This document shows positions 16,583-27,199 of a DNA stretch of 38,249 nucleotides, one piece after another. Under the pieces are notes generated by a model that worked only from the letters and a program-made list of their open reading frames with translations, was not told the origin of the DNA and searched no databases. A program made the position numbers and the translations under genes. Each line of letters starts with the position of its first letter. Within the stretch, counting starts at the first letter, position 1. The DNA is from Prosthecobacter debontii. GTDB lineage: Bacteria; Verrucomicrobiota; Verrucomicrobiia; Verrucomicrobiales; Akkermansiaceae. Location: the NCBI GenBank assembly GCA_945869465.1, contig CAMBPB010000024.1, positions 1 through 38,249 on the forward strand, in the 5' to 3' direction.

Positions 16583-17944
16583 ATGATTTTCAAAAGCCTC
16601 TGTCGCCACGCCGGAATCGGCGCCAACTCCTATTTGCTCGAAACCCGCACCGCCAAAGTCGTGCTGGATGCCGGGATGCACCCGAAACATGAGGGCACCG
16701 AGGCGGTTCCCCACTATGAGTTTCTCGATGAGGGAAGCGTCGATTCGATCGTCATCACTCACTCCCACCTCGACCACGTGGGGACCTTGCCGGTGTTTCT
16801 CCACGATCAGCCGCAGGCCAAGGTGTTTCTCACACCAGAAACCGGCGAACTCGCGTCGGCGATGCTTCACAACTCGGTGAACGTGATGCAGTCCAAACGC
16901 ATCGAACACGGCATCGCCGAGTATCCGCTCTTCGAACACCGCGAGCTGGACCGCATCGTGGAGGTTTTCGAGACGCGCGGCATCGAGCGTCCCTTCGATC
17001 TCGACCGCGCGGGCACCATGCGCGCCACCTTTCACGATGCCGGCCACATGTTAGGCTCGGTGGGCGTGACGATCCATGCCGCAGGCAAGCGCGTGATGTA
17101 CACCGGCGACGTAAACTTCGAACACAGCACGATTCAAAAAGGCGCCTTGTTCCCCGACGACACCGTGGATGCGCTGATCGTTGAAACCACCCGCGGCGAG
17201 CAGGCGCGAACGCCGGGATACGATCGCACGACCGAGGAAAACGCCTTCGCCGAAGCCATCGAACGCGTGATCGCGCGCAAGGGTTCCGTGCTCATACCGG
17301 TGTTCGCGATGGGCAAGACCCAGGAAGTCCTGGCGATGTTGCACCGCTTCAAAACCGAAGGGCTCATTCCCAAGCACACCCCCGTTTACATCGGCGGACT
17401 GAGCACCAAGATGACTCATGTGTATGACCGGTTCTGCGAGGTTTCCCGCCGCCATCTGCCGGGTTTCCGGTTTCTCAAGGACATGGACATCGTAGGCAGC
17501 GAGAAAAAACGCAAGGGGCCGATCCCCTTCGGCTCGGGCTGCATCTATGCGCTGTCCAGCGGCATGATGTCGGAAAACACCGTTTCTAACATTTTTGCCC
17601 GGCAGGGTATTCTGGAGAACCAGCGCCACGGCCTGTTCTTCGTCGGTTATGCTGATCCCGAAACCCCCGGCGGCAGAATCCGCCTGGCGAAGCCCGGCGA
17701 CAAGGTGCTGCTCGACCCCGCCCATCCGCCGGTGCCGCTCAATTGCGAAATGCGGATCTTCGATTTCAGCGGTCACTCGACCCGCGATGCCATCGCCGAC
17801 TACATCGTTAGAGTCCGGCCCAAAAAAGCTTTCCTCGTCCACGGCGACGACGGCGCGGTCGAATGGTTCCGCGCTGAAATCCACCGGCGTCTGCCGGACA
17901 CGCAGATCATCGTCCCGCTGCCCGGCGAAGAGCACAACATCTGA
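16583..17944 (+). CDS. Metallo-beta-lactamase/beta-CASP nuclease-like protein (453 aa)
   Basis: The MBL fold shows motif 2 HSHLDH (His60, His62, Asp64, His65), motif 3 FHDAGHMLGS and motif 4 GDVNFE. The beta-CASP part follows: VETTRGE (motif A acid), GSVLIPVFAMGKTQEVL, SSGMMSENTV, the motif B/C region FDFSGHSTRD and the C-terminal VHGDDGAVEWF. This is the COG1236 type, related to CPSF73 and RNase J and predicted to process RNA. It lacks a visible KH domain. The ATG at 16583 is preferred because the MBL core starts at once. Its stop is 6 bp from the convergent repeat-protein gene. Confidence 0.88.
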   Translation: MIFKSLCRHAGIGANSYLLETRTAKVVLDAGMHPKHEGTEAVPHYEFLDEGSVDSIVITHSHLDHVGTLPVFLHDQPQAKVFLTPETGELASAMLHNSVNVMQSKRIEHGIAEYPLFEHRELDRIVEVFETRGIERPFDLDRAGTMRATFHDAGHMLGSVGVTIHAAGKRVMYTGDVNFEHSTIQKGALFPDDTVDALIVETTRGEQARTPGYDRTTEENAFAEAIERVIARKGSVLIPVFAMGKTQEVLAMLHRFKTEGLIPKHTPVYIGGLSTKMTHVYDRFCEVSRRHLPGFRFLKDMDIVGSEKKRKGPIPFGSGCIYALSSGMMSENTVSNIFARQGILENQRHGLFFVGYADPETPGGRIRLAKPGDKVLLDPAHPPVPLNCEMRIFDFSGHSTRDAIADYIVRVRPKKAFLVHGDDGAVEWFRAEIHRRLPDTQIIVPLPGEEHNI

Positions 17945-17950
17945 GTTTCG

Positions 17951-20900
17951 TTAGGGCTGGGTGACCTTGGCGCGGAGGAAGCCCTTGCCAGGCAGACCGT
18001 TGGAGCCGCTGAGACTGAAGCTGCGATACACATAGCCGGTTCCGGCGGCGGGCAGCGGAATGATGCCGTTGATGGTGACCGGGGTCGGAACCACATGGAC
18101 CGCCGTGGCGAAGCCGCCCAATGTGAGACTGCCTTCGATGGTGTAGGTGATGCCGTCCTGCGGGGCTGTAGGCGAGGGCGATCCGGTGAATGCCGGGGTG
18201 CCCGCGCGGACCGCGACGGTGAGGATGAGTTCCTTCTGGGCGTCGGGGGAATCGAAGTCGCTGTCTTCTGATAGGACATAGACCATGCCGTTATCCGAGC
18301 CGCTGAGCGGGTCGCCGTTGAACGCGAATTCCGTGAGGTTGCTGCGCCCGTCCTTGTCGGGATCGGCACCCGATGCCGGGTCCGTGCCGGAGCCTGGCAG
18401 GCCGGTGAGGCCCTTGGCGGTGGCCCAGATGTCGTAGGCGTTTCCGCTGGTCCCGGTGGTGACGGTGAGCGTGCCGGTGCCGGTGATTTGCGCGATTTCG
18501 TCGTCGGTCCCGGGGTTATCGACCGCTTGGTAAACGCCGGCGGGCATTTGGGTGTTTCCGATGAAGAGTTTGTCCACGGTGTCAGTGCCGATGAAATTGA
18601 GTTCGAGTGCGGCACCGGAGTCGGCGATGGTGACGGTGGCGGAATCATCGCTGGAATTGGCGTTTGCGCGTTTGAACGTGCCTTCGGAGACCGTGGTGCC
18701 GCCACTGTAATTGTTACCGGTTCCAGTTAGTGACAATGTGCCGGGGCCGGTCTTGGTGAGGCCGCCGGTGCCGGTGATCGCCCCGGTTGCGCCCAGCGTC
18801 AGTGTGGTTAGGGACGAATCGATTTGAAAACCGCCCGTTCCTCCCGCGGCGAGGGTGAATTTCTTGGTGCTTATGCCGGAGGCACCGGAATATTGCAGGG
18901 TGCCGGTGATACCGCCGGTCATGCCAAGCGCCGCTGCGAGAGCGCTATTGCCGAGAGGACCATTGGCGCTGGCATTGTTGATTGAGGAAACCGAAAGGGT
19001 GCCGTTTTCGACAGACAGTTGTCCGGTAAAGGTATTCGTGTTGGAAAGGGTCAGGACACCGGAGCCGGATTTCGTTAGAGCTCCGGCTCCGGATATCACA
19101 CCCGAGAGGGTTTGCGCGCCGGAGCCATTGAAAGTGAAGGTGCCGTTGTTGGCAATAGCGCCGGCATAGGTGCCGCTTGCGAGCAGTCCATCCGTATCAA
19201 TCAACAGCATTCCCGCGGCAATGGTGGTGTTACCCGTGTAGGTGTGGACCGCAGTGAGAATCAAAGTGCCGGTGCCGTATTTCGCCAAGCCCACGCTGCC
19301 ACTTCCGGTGCCGGTGGAGTTGGCGATGGCATCGGCGATGGTGAACGTTCCGCCGGCATTGGTGGTGTCAAAACCGATGGCCGAGCCTGCTTTCAGGCCG
19401 TTGTTTGCGATGCCGTTTGATAGATTCGGAATGATGATGTTGGTGATGTCCGCGTTGGTGAATTCCCCTGCTCCGCCGACTCCCAGCGCTAAAACGCCCG
19501 TGTTGTTCACGATAATGTTAGGCGCGGTCCAACTGCCGGAATCGCCGTTGTAGAGGGCGGAGGTAGTGCTGAAAACCAGCGCGCCGGCATTGATTGTTGT
19601 CACTCCGGCATAGCTGTTGGTACCGGAGAGGACCTGCGTGCCCGCCCCGGACTTGGTGAGCGGCATGTTCGTCGTGATCGGACTCAGGTCGCCGGAATAG
19701 GCGGCCAACAGGCCGGATTTCGGATTGAGTGTCAAGGCGGTGATGCCGGCATGGAGGGGCAGCGTCGTGCCCCCGACAAGGCCGCCGATGGTGGGGGTCG
19801 TTAGGGATATGATATCCAGCGTGCCGGCGCCGCTGGTGTCGAAGGCGCTGTTCTGGATGCCGTTGTTGTGATTGAGCTTCAGCGTGCCGGCATCGACCTT
19901 GGTCGTGCCGGAATAGGTGTTTGCATTCGTGAGAGTGAGGGTGCCTTCCCCGATTTTGGTGAGACCGGCGAGAGCGTCGGCGCTGCTGCTGACGACGCCC
20001 GAAAAACTGGTGTCCTGATCATTGTTGCCGATTTTCAGGTTCTTAGCCGAGTTGTTTTGAGGAGAAAGATTCAGGTTCTTATTGCCTTTCAGTCCGCCGA
20101 GGGTGAACCCATCGGTGTAGTTGGTGACTCCGCCGCTGAACCAGATGAGATCCGTGCCGCTGGTGGCATTGGTGGTGTTGTAGTCGAGGGTGCTGTTCTG
20201 AAGGGCGAGCCGATGGTTCAGGAACACTCCCGGGTCCTTGATGCCGATAAATGTGATTCTGGTGTCTCCGGTGTAGGTGTTCGCACCATAGACCTGATAG
20301 CGGCCGCCGCCGCCGCCGTCTTGTCCGGCGGCTGTGTTGTCATCGAAATTCAGGCCGCCCTCACCGGTGATGATGCCGCGGATGGTTGCGGTTTTTCTGC
20401 TCCACTTGACGAAACTCTGAATGCCGGTGCCAAGGGTGATGCCACGGTTCGCACCCAGATCGGGTTGCCCGTTTCCGTCACCTAGCAGGAGTTTCCCGCC
20501 GTCGTTGATGGTGATATTGTCGATTTCGGCCGAAACGGGAACGACCCCCAGGTGGTTATCGTTGGCAATGGCCAGCGTGCCGCCAGCGATCACCGTGCCG
20601 CCGGCATAGCCGTTCGAGGTGGAGAGTCTGAGGAAACCGGCACCTGCCTTGGTGAGGCCGTCCGCCCCGGCGATGGCGGAGCTGATCGTGGTTGCAACGC
20701 CCGGGTCCGTGGTGATCGTCGGGGTGGTGCCGTTGAGGGTGAGGGTGCTGGAGGAAAGGGTGTAGCCGTTGGTGCTGAAGGTGAGGTCGTTGGCGGTGAC
20801 GCTGGCGACGGTCACGATGCCGGCGGTGCCGCCGAAGACGGCGTCGTTGTCGGTGCCGCTATCGGGCCAGAGGGTGTCACCGAAGCCATCCCACCAGTTG

Positions 20901-21058
20901 GCGGTGGAGTTCATATCCCAAGTTCCCAGGCCGCCTTGTGCGCCGGACGAACCGGTATCGGAGCCATCCCATTCGAGGGTGGCGTGTGCGGTGTGAGTGG
21001 CGAGGAGGGCGGCAAGCGAGCCGATGCGGGCAAGACGGAATCCGGCTGGAGTTTTCAT
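17951..21058 (-). CDS. Secreted autotransporter-associated beta-strand repeat protein (1035 aa)
   Basis: A signal peptide (KTPAGFRLARIGSLAALLATHTAHA) leads into a long beta-helical passenger. At least six PATR units follow the pattern LTK-x-G-x-GTLxLTxxNTYSGxTxVxxGTL, for example LTKIGEGTLTLTNANTYSGTT and LTKSGSGVLTLSNTNTFTGQ. Near the C-terminus a DPDKDGRSNLTEFAFNGDP segment resembles a calcium-binding DxDxDG loop. The terminal module ends GKGFLRAKVTQP, a pattern familiar from large verrucomicrobial surface proteins. There is no autotransporter beta-barrel, so export must use another route. The ATG at 21058 starts the signal peptide; an ATG at 21094 is in frame but less suitable. Confidence 0.92.
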   Translation of the reverse strand: MKTPAGFRLARIGSLAALLATHTAHATLEWDGSDTGSSGAQGGLGTWDMNSTANWWDGFGDTLWPDSGTDNDAVFGGTAGIVTVASVTANDLTFSTNGYTLSSSTLTLNGTTPTITTDPGVATTISSAIAGADGLTKAGAGFLRLSTSNGYAGGTVIAGGTLAIANDNHLGVVPVSAEIDNITINDGGKLLLGDGNGQPDLGANRGITLGTGIQSFVKWSRKTATIRGIITGEGGLNFDDNTAAGQDGGGGGRYQVYGANTYTGDTRITFIGIKDPGVFLNHRLALQNSTLDYNTTNATSGTDLIWFSGGVTNYTDGFTLGGLKGNKNLNLSPQNNSAKNLKIGNNDQDTSFSGVVSSSADALAGLTKIGEGTLTLTNANTYSGTTKVDAGTLKLNHNNGIQNSAFDTSGAGTLDIISLTTPTIGGLVGGTTLPLHAGITALTLNPKSGLLAAYSGDLSPITTNMPLTKSGAGTQVLSGTNSYAGVTTINAGALVFSTTSALYNGDSGSWTAPNIIVNNTGVLALGVGGAGEFTNADITNIIIPNLSNGIANNGLKAGSAIGFDTTNAGGTFTIADAIANSTGTGSGSVGLAKYGTGTLILTAVHTYTGNTTIAAGMLLIDTDGLLASGTYAGAIANNGTFTFNGSGAQTLSGVISGAGALTKSGSGVLTLSNTNTFTGQLSVENGTLSVSSINNASANGPLGNSALAAALGMTGGITGTLQYSGASGISTKKFTLAAGGTGGFQIDSSLTTLTLGATGAITGTGGLTKTGPGTLSLTGTGNNYSGGTTVSEGTFKRANANSSDDSATVTIADSGAALELNFIGTDTVDKLFIGNTQMPAGVYQAVDNPGTDDEIAQITGTGTLTVTTGTSGNAYDIWATAKGLTGLPGSGTDPASGADPDKDGRSNLTEFAFNGDPLSGSDNGMVYVLSEDSDFDSPDAQKELILTVAVRAGTPAFTGSPSPTAPQDGITYTIEGSLTLGGFATAVHVVPTPVTINGIIPLPAAGTGYVYRSFSLSGSNGLPGKGFLRAKVTQP

Positions 21059-21278
21059 CAGTGGGGGTTTTCTCAAATGGGTTGATGATTTCACGACGGT
21101 GGAAAATCACGGCATGCACTTTGCTCCACTCACCCGCGGGTGGGCAAGGATATTCCGGATTTTTTACCTCGCGGGACAGGGAATCCGTGAAAGATCCGAG
21201 CGAACCTGCCGCGCCATCCGGCTGCGACCAGCCTTCAATGGATGACATCGGAATCGCGAACCAGTCGCGCCCGGGATC

Positions 21279-22361
21279 TCAGTCAGCGGCAGGCACGACA
21301 GACCCCTTGGAAGCTTCTTCGTCTTGGGGTGCTGGAGGCGGCACGTAACCAGGCAGCGGGCGGACCAGATTCGTGGGCAGCGGGAAGACCCGCTCGAAGA
21401 TGTTAGGCGCGATTTCCTGGGACTGGGTGTAGGCGTCGCGGAGCATTTCGAGTTTGGCGTCGAGGTTGTCGATGTAGTGGAGAGCAAATGCCTCGGGGGT
21501 GCGCGGCAGCACGGGCGAGCCGAAGGCGTGCTCGCCGTGGTGGCTGCCGATCAAGTGGAGCAGGTGCAGGCGGGTGTCCTCGGCGGCGGGTTTGAGATCG
21601 GCCCAGGCGGTGGCCTCGGGACAATCTATCAGCTCCCGCCAGAGTTTGTTGACCAGCTCGATGCCGAGCGGGATGTGACCCATCATCTCGCCGTGCAGGC
21701 TGAGGATTTGCGCGAAGCCGTGTTCCGGATAGGTGTTTTCCCAGAGCTTCCCGCAGTCGTGGAACAGGACGCCTGCAAGGAGCAGATCGCGGTTGAGTTC
21801 CGGATAGACGGGCGCGAGCGCGGCGGCGCAGCGCATCATCTGCGAGACATGTTCGACCAAACCGCCGCGGCGGGCGTGGTGGTTGCGTTTGGCGGCGGCG
21901 GTGCGGCGGAATCGCTCGCCGAACTGGGTTAGGAACCGCTGGCAGAGACCGTGCAGGCGGGGGTCGGCGATGGAGGCGCAGAGGCGCTGGATTTCTGCGA
22001 AGTCGCGGTCCTGTTTTTCGCGGGTGGCGCGATCACCGGCGTAGAAGTCGTCCAGCGCCCGGTCGTCGGGCTGATGGAACGAGAGCTCGCGGGAGTCGAT
22101 GCCATATTGGTTCTGCGTCCACTTCCCTTCGAGGCGGATGACCGAGGCTTCGGGGAGGGCGTCGGCCTGCGGATAGATGGGCGAGTCCGACCAGATTTTG
22201 AGGGAGAAATGCCCGGTGGAGTCGGCGAAGGCGAGTTCCAGATAGGGTTTGTCCGCCTTGGTCTTGCGGCTGGCGCGGGACTGAAGCTGGGCGTGGACGG
22301 CGGCAACGACGGGGGCTTCTCCCGCGAGTTGCTTGAGGCTGGCGATGGTGATGGGAGTCAC
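21279..22361 (-). CDS. OB-fold plus HD-domain 3'-5' exoribonuclease, YhaM-like (360 aa)
   Basis: An N-terminal OB-type domain (SRASRKTKADKPYLELAFADSTGHFSLKIWSD) precedes an HD phosphohydrolase domain with HHARRGGLVEHVSQMM, the metal-binding LLAGVLFHDCGKLWE and LLHLIGSHHGE. This order is that of YhaM/CBF1 exoribonucleases. The C-terminal tail is proline-rich. The start is uncertain: no in-frame ATG precedes the OB domain, so I propose the GTG at 22361 (TPITIASLKQL follows). A TTG at 22415 would translate repeat sequence. It is the last gene of a leftward series after the efflux operon, separated from it by inverted heptamer repeats. Confidence 0.82.
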   Translation of the reverse strand: MTPITIASLKQLAGEAPVVAAVHAQLQSRASRKTKADKPYLELAFADSTGHFSLKIWSDSPIYPQADALPEASVIRLEGKWTQNQYGIDSRELSFHQPDDRALDDFYAGDRATREKQDRDFAEIQRLCASIADPRLHGLCQRFLTQFGERFRRTAAAKRNHHARRGGLVEHVSQMMRCAAALAPVYPELNRDLLLAGVLFHDCGKLWENTYPEHGFAQILSLHGEMMGHIPLGIELVNKLWRELIDCPEATAWADLKPAAEDTRLHLLHLIGSHHGEHAFGSPVLPRTPEAFALHYIDNLDAKLEMLRDAYTQSQEIAPNIFERVFPLPTNLVRPLPGYVPPPAPQDEEASKGSVVPAAD

Positions 22362-22365
22362 GGGC

Positions 22366-22443
22366 GGGTTGAGGGTTGAGGTCGGATACGGCGGCTTCCT
22401 TTTCTGGACGATCAACCATCAACTTCCAACCATCAACTCTCAA

Positions 22444-22446
<3 letters not shown>
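22366..22446. repeat. Inverted clusters of degenerate heptamer repeats
   Basis: GGGTTGA occurs twice in tandem at 22366-22379. Five heptamers follow at 22412-22446: TCAACCA, TCAACTT, CCAACCA, TCAACTC, TCAACTA. The first cluster is the reverse complement type (TCAACCC), so the two could pair as a hairpin around a 32-bp spacer. The last heptamer contains the stop codon of the ABC permease gene (TAG at 22446-22444). Confidence 0.8.
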
Positions 22447-23639
<1,193 letters not shown>

Positions 23640-23649
<10 letters not shown>

Positions 23650-24341
23650 GAGATTATAACATCGCTCTCGATCAGGCCGTCCCTGACGCGCACGATGCGT
23701 TTGGCATGGCTGGCAACATCGTCCTCGTGGGTGACCATGATGATGGTGATGCCGCGTTCGGAGTTGAGGCGGCAGAGCAGGTTCATGATTTCCGCGGTGG
23801 TTTTGGAATCGAGGTTGCCGGTGGGTTCATCGGCGAAGAGCGTGTTGGGATTGGTGACGATGGCCCGGGCGATGGCGACGCGCTGTTGCTGGCCGCCGGA
23901 GAGTTCGGCGGGGGTGTTGCGTTCCTTTTCCGGAATGCCGACGCTGGCGAGGGCCTCGCGCGCCATCTGGTGGCGCTGCTTGCGGGGATAGCCACGGTAT
24001 AACAGCGGGAGCTCGACGTTTTCGAGGGTGGAGGTGCGTGCCAACAGGTTGAAACCCTGGAAAATGAAACCCAGCGCATGGCGGCGGATCAAGGAACGCT
24101 GGTCCTTGTTGAGGGTTTCCACGGGGATGCCCTTGAAGACATAACTTCCCGAGGTGGGAGTGTCGAGGCATCCTAACAAATTCATCAGGGTGGACTTACC
24201 GGAGCCGCTGGGCCCCATGACGGCGAGGAATTCCCCGCTGGCGATGTTGAGGTCCACGCCGCAGAGGGCCTGGAAGGCGGCGTCACCGGAGCCATAGGTC
24301 TTGGTGAGGCCGCGCAATTCGATGAGGGATTCGGAAATCAT
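23640..24341 (-). CDS. ABC transporter ATPase, MacB/LolD type (233 aa)
   Basis: This nucleotide-binding subunit powers the adjacent permease. It has Walker A GPSGSGKST (43-51), a Q-loop in GFIFQGFNLL, the signature LSGGQQQR (147-154), Walker B TLFADEPTGNLDS (Asp171, Glu172) and the H-loop VTHEDDVA. Its length and PSGSGKSTLMNLLGCLDTP pattern are those of the MacB/LolD/FtsE family. It overlaps the adaptor gene by 4 bp (ATGA) and the permease gene by 10 bp, indicating a tightly coupled operon. Confidence 0.96.
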
Positions 24342-25684
24342 GAGGCGCCGGCAGGTTTCACGCTGATGATGGCGACCCGTTCATCGCCCGGTTCGTCTTC
24401 GAGGATCTCGGTGAAACGGCCGTCGGTGATGCCGAGCTTGACGGAAATCTCGACGGGCTTGCCGTCATTGAGCGTCCAGAAGTGCGGACCGGTGGATTCA
24501 CGGTCGGATTGCGGGGGCGGCGTGCCGCCGCGGCCCCAGCGCCGTCCGCCGCCGGGCGAGAGGCTCTGGACGAGGGTGCGCTTGGTTTCGGTGGTTTTGC
24601 CGATTTCCGCGGCGGCCACCGGATCGAAGCGCAGGGCGGCGTTGGGGACGAGCAGCACGTCCTTCTTCGAGACGATGGAAATATCGACCGTGGCGGTCAT
24701 GCCGGGGCGCAGCGAGAGGTCGTCATTGGCCACTTCCAGCTCGGTGCTGTAGGTGACGACGCCGCTGGAGGCGGCGGGGTTTGCGTTGTTAGCGTTAGCC
24801 GCGGCGCCGGTGCCGGCGGCGGCGAACGAGACCTTTTTCACCGAGGCGGTGTAGGTGCGGGCGGGCCAGGCATCCACGCTGAAAGAGGCGGACTGGCCGA
24901 CGGCGACCCGGCCGATGTCCGCCTCGGCGACGGCAACGACGAGGTCCATCTTTTTCAGGTCCTCGGCGATGGTGAAGAGCAACGGGGCGGTGAAGGACGC
25001 GGCGACGGTTTGGCCGACTTCGATGGAGCGGGTGAGCACGACGCCATCGACGGGCGAGCGGATGACGGCTTTTTCGAGATCGCGTTCGTTAGATCGGACT
25101 TCCGCCTCGGCTCCGGCGACGGCGGCCTTGGCGCTCTCGAGGTCGGCCGTGGAGCGGGCGACGGTTGCCAGCGAGGTTTCCATGGTGGCGCGAGACGGGG
25201 TTTTGCCACCGCTGAGTTCGTGGAGTTCCTCCTGGCGGGCGTAGGAGGCCTCGCTTTCCCGCAGGGTGGCCTCAGCCTGGCTGACTCTGGCGCTGGCCGC
25301 TAACAGAGTGGCGCGGCTGCGCTCGGTCTGCTGGTTGAGTTTGGAGGTGTCGAGTTTGGCCAGCGGTTGGCCTTTGGTCACCGAATCGTTGGTGTCCACA
25401 TAGACTTCCTGGGCGGTGCCGGAAAGCTCGCTGCCGATGATCACCTGATTGGTGGGGGCGAGGTTTCCCGAGGCGGTGATCACCAGCGAGATGTCACCGC
25501 GCTTGAGGGGCTGGGTGAGGTATTCCGGCGCGCCGTTTTCGTGGGCGACCTTCGATTGATAGAAAAAATAACCACCCGCGGACAGGGCGAGCAGGACAAG
25601 GGTTAGCAGGCTTTTCCGCAAAGGGCGGGATGCTCCGCCGCGGACGATGGCGGCGAGTTCTTGCGATGGATCGGGCGAAGGCAT
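24338..25684 (-). CDS. Periplasmic adaptor (membrane fusion) protein, MacA-like (448 aa)
   Basis: A basic cytoplasmic N-terminus and one transmembrane anchor (SLLTLVLLALSAGGYFFYQ) are followed by the lipoyl/barrel-sandwich halves (LAPTNQVIIGSELSGTAQEVYVDTNDSVTKGQPLAKLD and IRSPVDGVVLTRSIEVGQTV). A helical hairpin (about residues 105-190) lies between them, and beta-barrel and membrane-proximal domains follow. An Ala/Asn-rich insertion sits near residue 300 and a Gly/Arg/Pro-rich linker near 385-405, both outside the core. It links the permease to the outer membrane channel. The ATG at 25684 fits the cytoplasmic tail. Confidence 0.93.
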   Translation of the reverse strand: MPSPDPSQELAAIVRGGASRPLRKSLLTLVLLALSAGGYFFYQSKVAHENGAPEYLTQPLKRGDISLVITASGNLAPTNQVIIGSELSGTAQEVYVDTNDSVTKGQPLAKLDTSKLNQQTERSRATLLAASARVSQAEATLRESEASYARQEELHELSGGKTPSRATMETSLATVARSTADLESAKAAVAGAEAEVRSNERDLEKAVIRSPVDGVVLTRSIEVGQTVAASFTAPLLFTIAEDLKKMDLVVAVAEADIGRVAVGQSASFSVDAWPARTYTASVKKVSFAAAGTGAAANANNANPAASSGVVTYSTELEVANDDLSLRPGMTATVDISIVSKKDVLLVPNAALRFDPVAAAEIGKTTETKRTLVQSLSPGGGRRWGRGGTPPPQSDRESTGPHFWTLNDGKPVEISVKLGITDGRFTEILEDEPGDERVAIISVKPAGAS

Positions 25685-25709
25685 GATTTCTAATGGATGA
25701 GTGGAAACT

Positions 25710-27116
25710 TCACGAGGCCGGCGACCAACCGCCGCCGAGCGCCTTGTAAAGCTGGATGTAGGCGGTGGTGCGGTCGGTTTGGACCGCCAGCAGGCTGTCT
25801 TCCAGGCCGAGCAGCGTGCGCTGGGCGTCGAGCACGATGAGGAAGTCGATCTCGCCCGCCTGATAGCGCTGGCGGGCGAGCAAATCCGACTCGCGGGCGG
25901 CGACGGTGGCTTTTTCCAGCGCTTCGAGGCGCTCGGCGGTGCGGCGGCAGGCGATGAGCGCGTCCTCGGTTTCGGACAGGCCGGTGAGAACCGTGGCGCG
26001 GTAGGTTTGCACGGTTTGTTCCTCGAGGGCGGTTTGGGCGGCGAGGTTCGAGCGGATGCGTCCGGCATCGAAGATCGGGCTGGTGACGCCGGCGATGATG
26101 CCCGCGCTGGCGGTTTGTGGGTTGAAGATCTTGCCCGTGCCCAACGAATCGAGACCGAGCGATCCCGCGAGATTGAGCGAGGGGAAACGCTCGGCATCGG
26201 CGGCGCGGGTGCTGGCGGCGGCGGCGAGCAGTTGATAGCCGGCGACGCGCACGTCGGGACGCTGGCGCAGGGTGTCGGCGGGAATTCCGAGGGCGAGGCC
26301 GCGGGCCGGAGTGGGAATTCCCTTGGAGGAGGAGCAGAGCATGCCATCGAGGCTGCCGGGCGCGCGGCCTGATAGAAGGGCGAGTTGGTTGCGGGTTTGG
26401 GCGGCGATTTGTTCGAGCGCGGGGATGGCGGCGCGCGCTTGTTCGAGGCTGCCGAGGGCCTGGCTGGATTCGAGGGCGTCGGCCTCGCCGGCCTGGGTGC
26501 GCCAGCTTGCGAGTTGGGAGGTCTGTTGGCGGCTTTTCACGCTGCGATGGAGCACCACGAGGCGGGCTTCCGAGGCGCGCAGGAAGGTGTAGGAAACGGC
26601 GATCTCGGACGCGAGCGCGGCTTGCACCGAGTGAAGGTTTTCCTCGGTGGCTCCGAGGTTGGCGGAGGCGGCTTCCACGGCGCTGCGGCGTTTTCCGAAA
26701 AGATCCACTTCCCATGAGGCATCGAGCCCGGCGGAGTAGGAGTTGGTTTTGACGGTGCCCGCCTGGTTGGTCTCGGTGGCGCGGGAGCTGGCGGCGGCGG
26801 ACCCACCGAGCGAGGGAAACAGCGAGGCGCGTTGCGCATCGCGGCGGGCGCGGGCCTCCTTGATCCGGGCAGTGGCGGATTGGATATCCGGATTGGATTT
26901 GAGCGCATCCGAAATCACGCGGGTGAGCAGCGGATCGTCGAAGCGTTTCCACCAGCGAGCGAGATCCTTGGAGGGCGAGGCGACGGGAAAGCCGGCGGCA
27001 TTTTTCCAAGCGACGGGCAACTCCATGTCCGCGCGGGACGACGGGGATTGGAGCGAACAAGCGGCCAGCGCGAGGGGGATCCAACCGATTTGGAGAAGGC
27101 GGAGCGGGAAAGTCAT
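25710..27116 (-). CDS. Outer membrane efflux lipoprotein, TolC/NodT family (468 aa)
   Basis: The signal sequence ends in lipobox LAAC (Cys20). Two outer-membrane efflux protein repeats follow, with typical features: WWKRFDDPLLTRVISDALKSNPDI, ARRDAQRASLFPSLGGSAAAS, SAGLDASWEVDLFGKRRSAVEAA, and in the second half LRQRPDVRVAGYQLLAAAA and RQRYQAGEIDFLIVLDAQRTLL. This is the exit channel for the pump encoded downstream and the first gene of the efflux operon, 25 bp before the adaptor gene. The ATG at 27116 starts the signal peptide. Confidence 0.95.
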   Translation of the reverse strand: MTFPLRLLQIGWIPLALAACSLQSPSSRADMELPVAWKNAAGFPVASPSKDLARWWKRFDDPLLTRVISDALKSNPDIQSATARIKEARARRDAQRASLFPSLGGSAAASSRATETNQAGTVKTNSYSAGLDASWEVDLFGKRRSAVEAASANLGATEENLHSVQAALASEIAVSYTFLRASEARLVVLHRSVKSRQQTSQLASWRTQAGEADALESSQALGSLEQARAAIPALEQIAAQTRNQLALLSGRAPGSLDGMLCSSSKGIPTPARGLALGIPADTLRQRPDVRVAGYQLLAAAASTRAADAERFPSLNLAGSLGLDSLGTGKIFNPQTASAGIIAGVTSPIFDAGRIRSNLAAQTALEEQTVQTYRATVLTGLSETEDALIACRRTAERLEALEKATVAARESDLLARQRYQAGEIDFLIVLDAQRTLLGLEDSLLAVQTDRTTAYIQLYKALGGGWSPAS

Positions 27117-27199
27117 GGTGAAACTGGTGCAGGGTTTATACCTGCCAAGCTAGAACCAAAATGCAGCCGCGCGGGTTTTTCCGAAGAATCATCCGGCGG

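Noticed and set aside
24338..26347. Adaptor protein extended upstream to 669 aa
   Set aside because: The extension is an Arg/Pro/Ser-rich frame within the outer membrane efflux gene. The membrane anchor begins just after ATG 25684.
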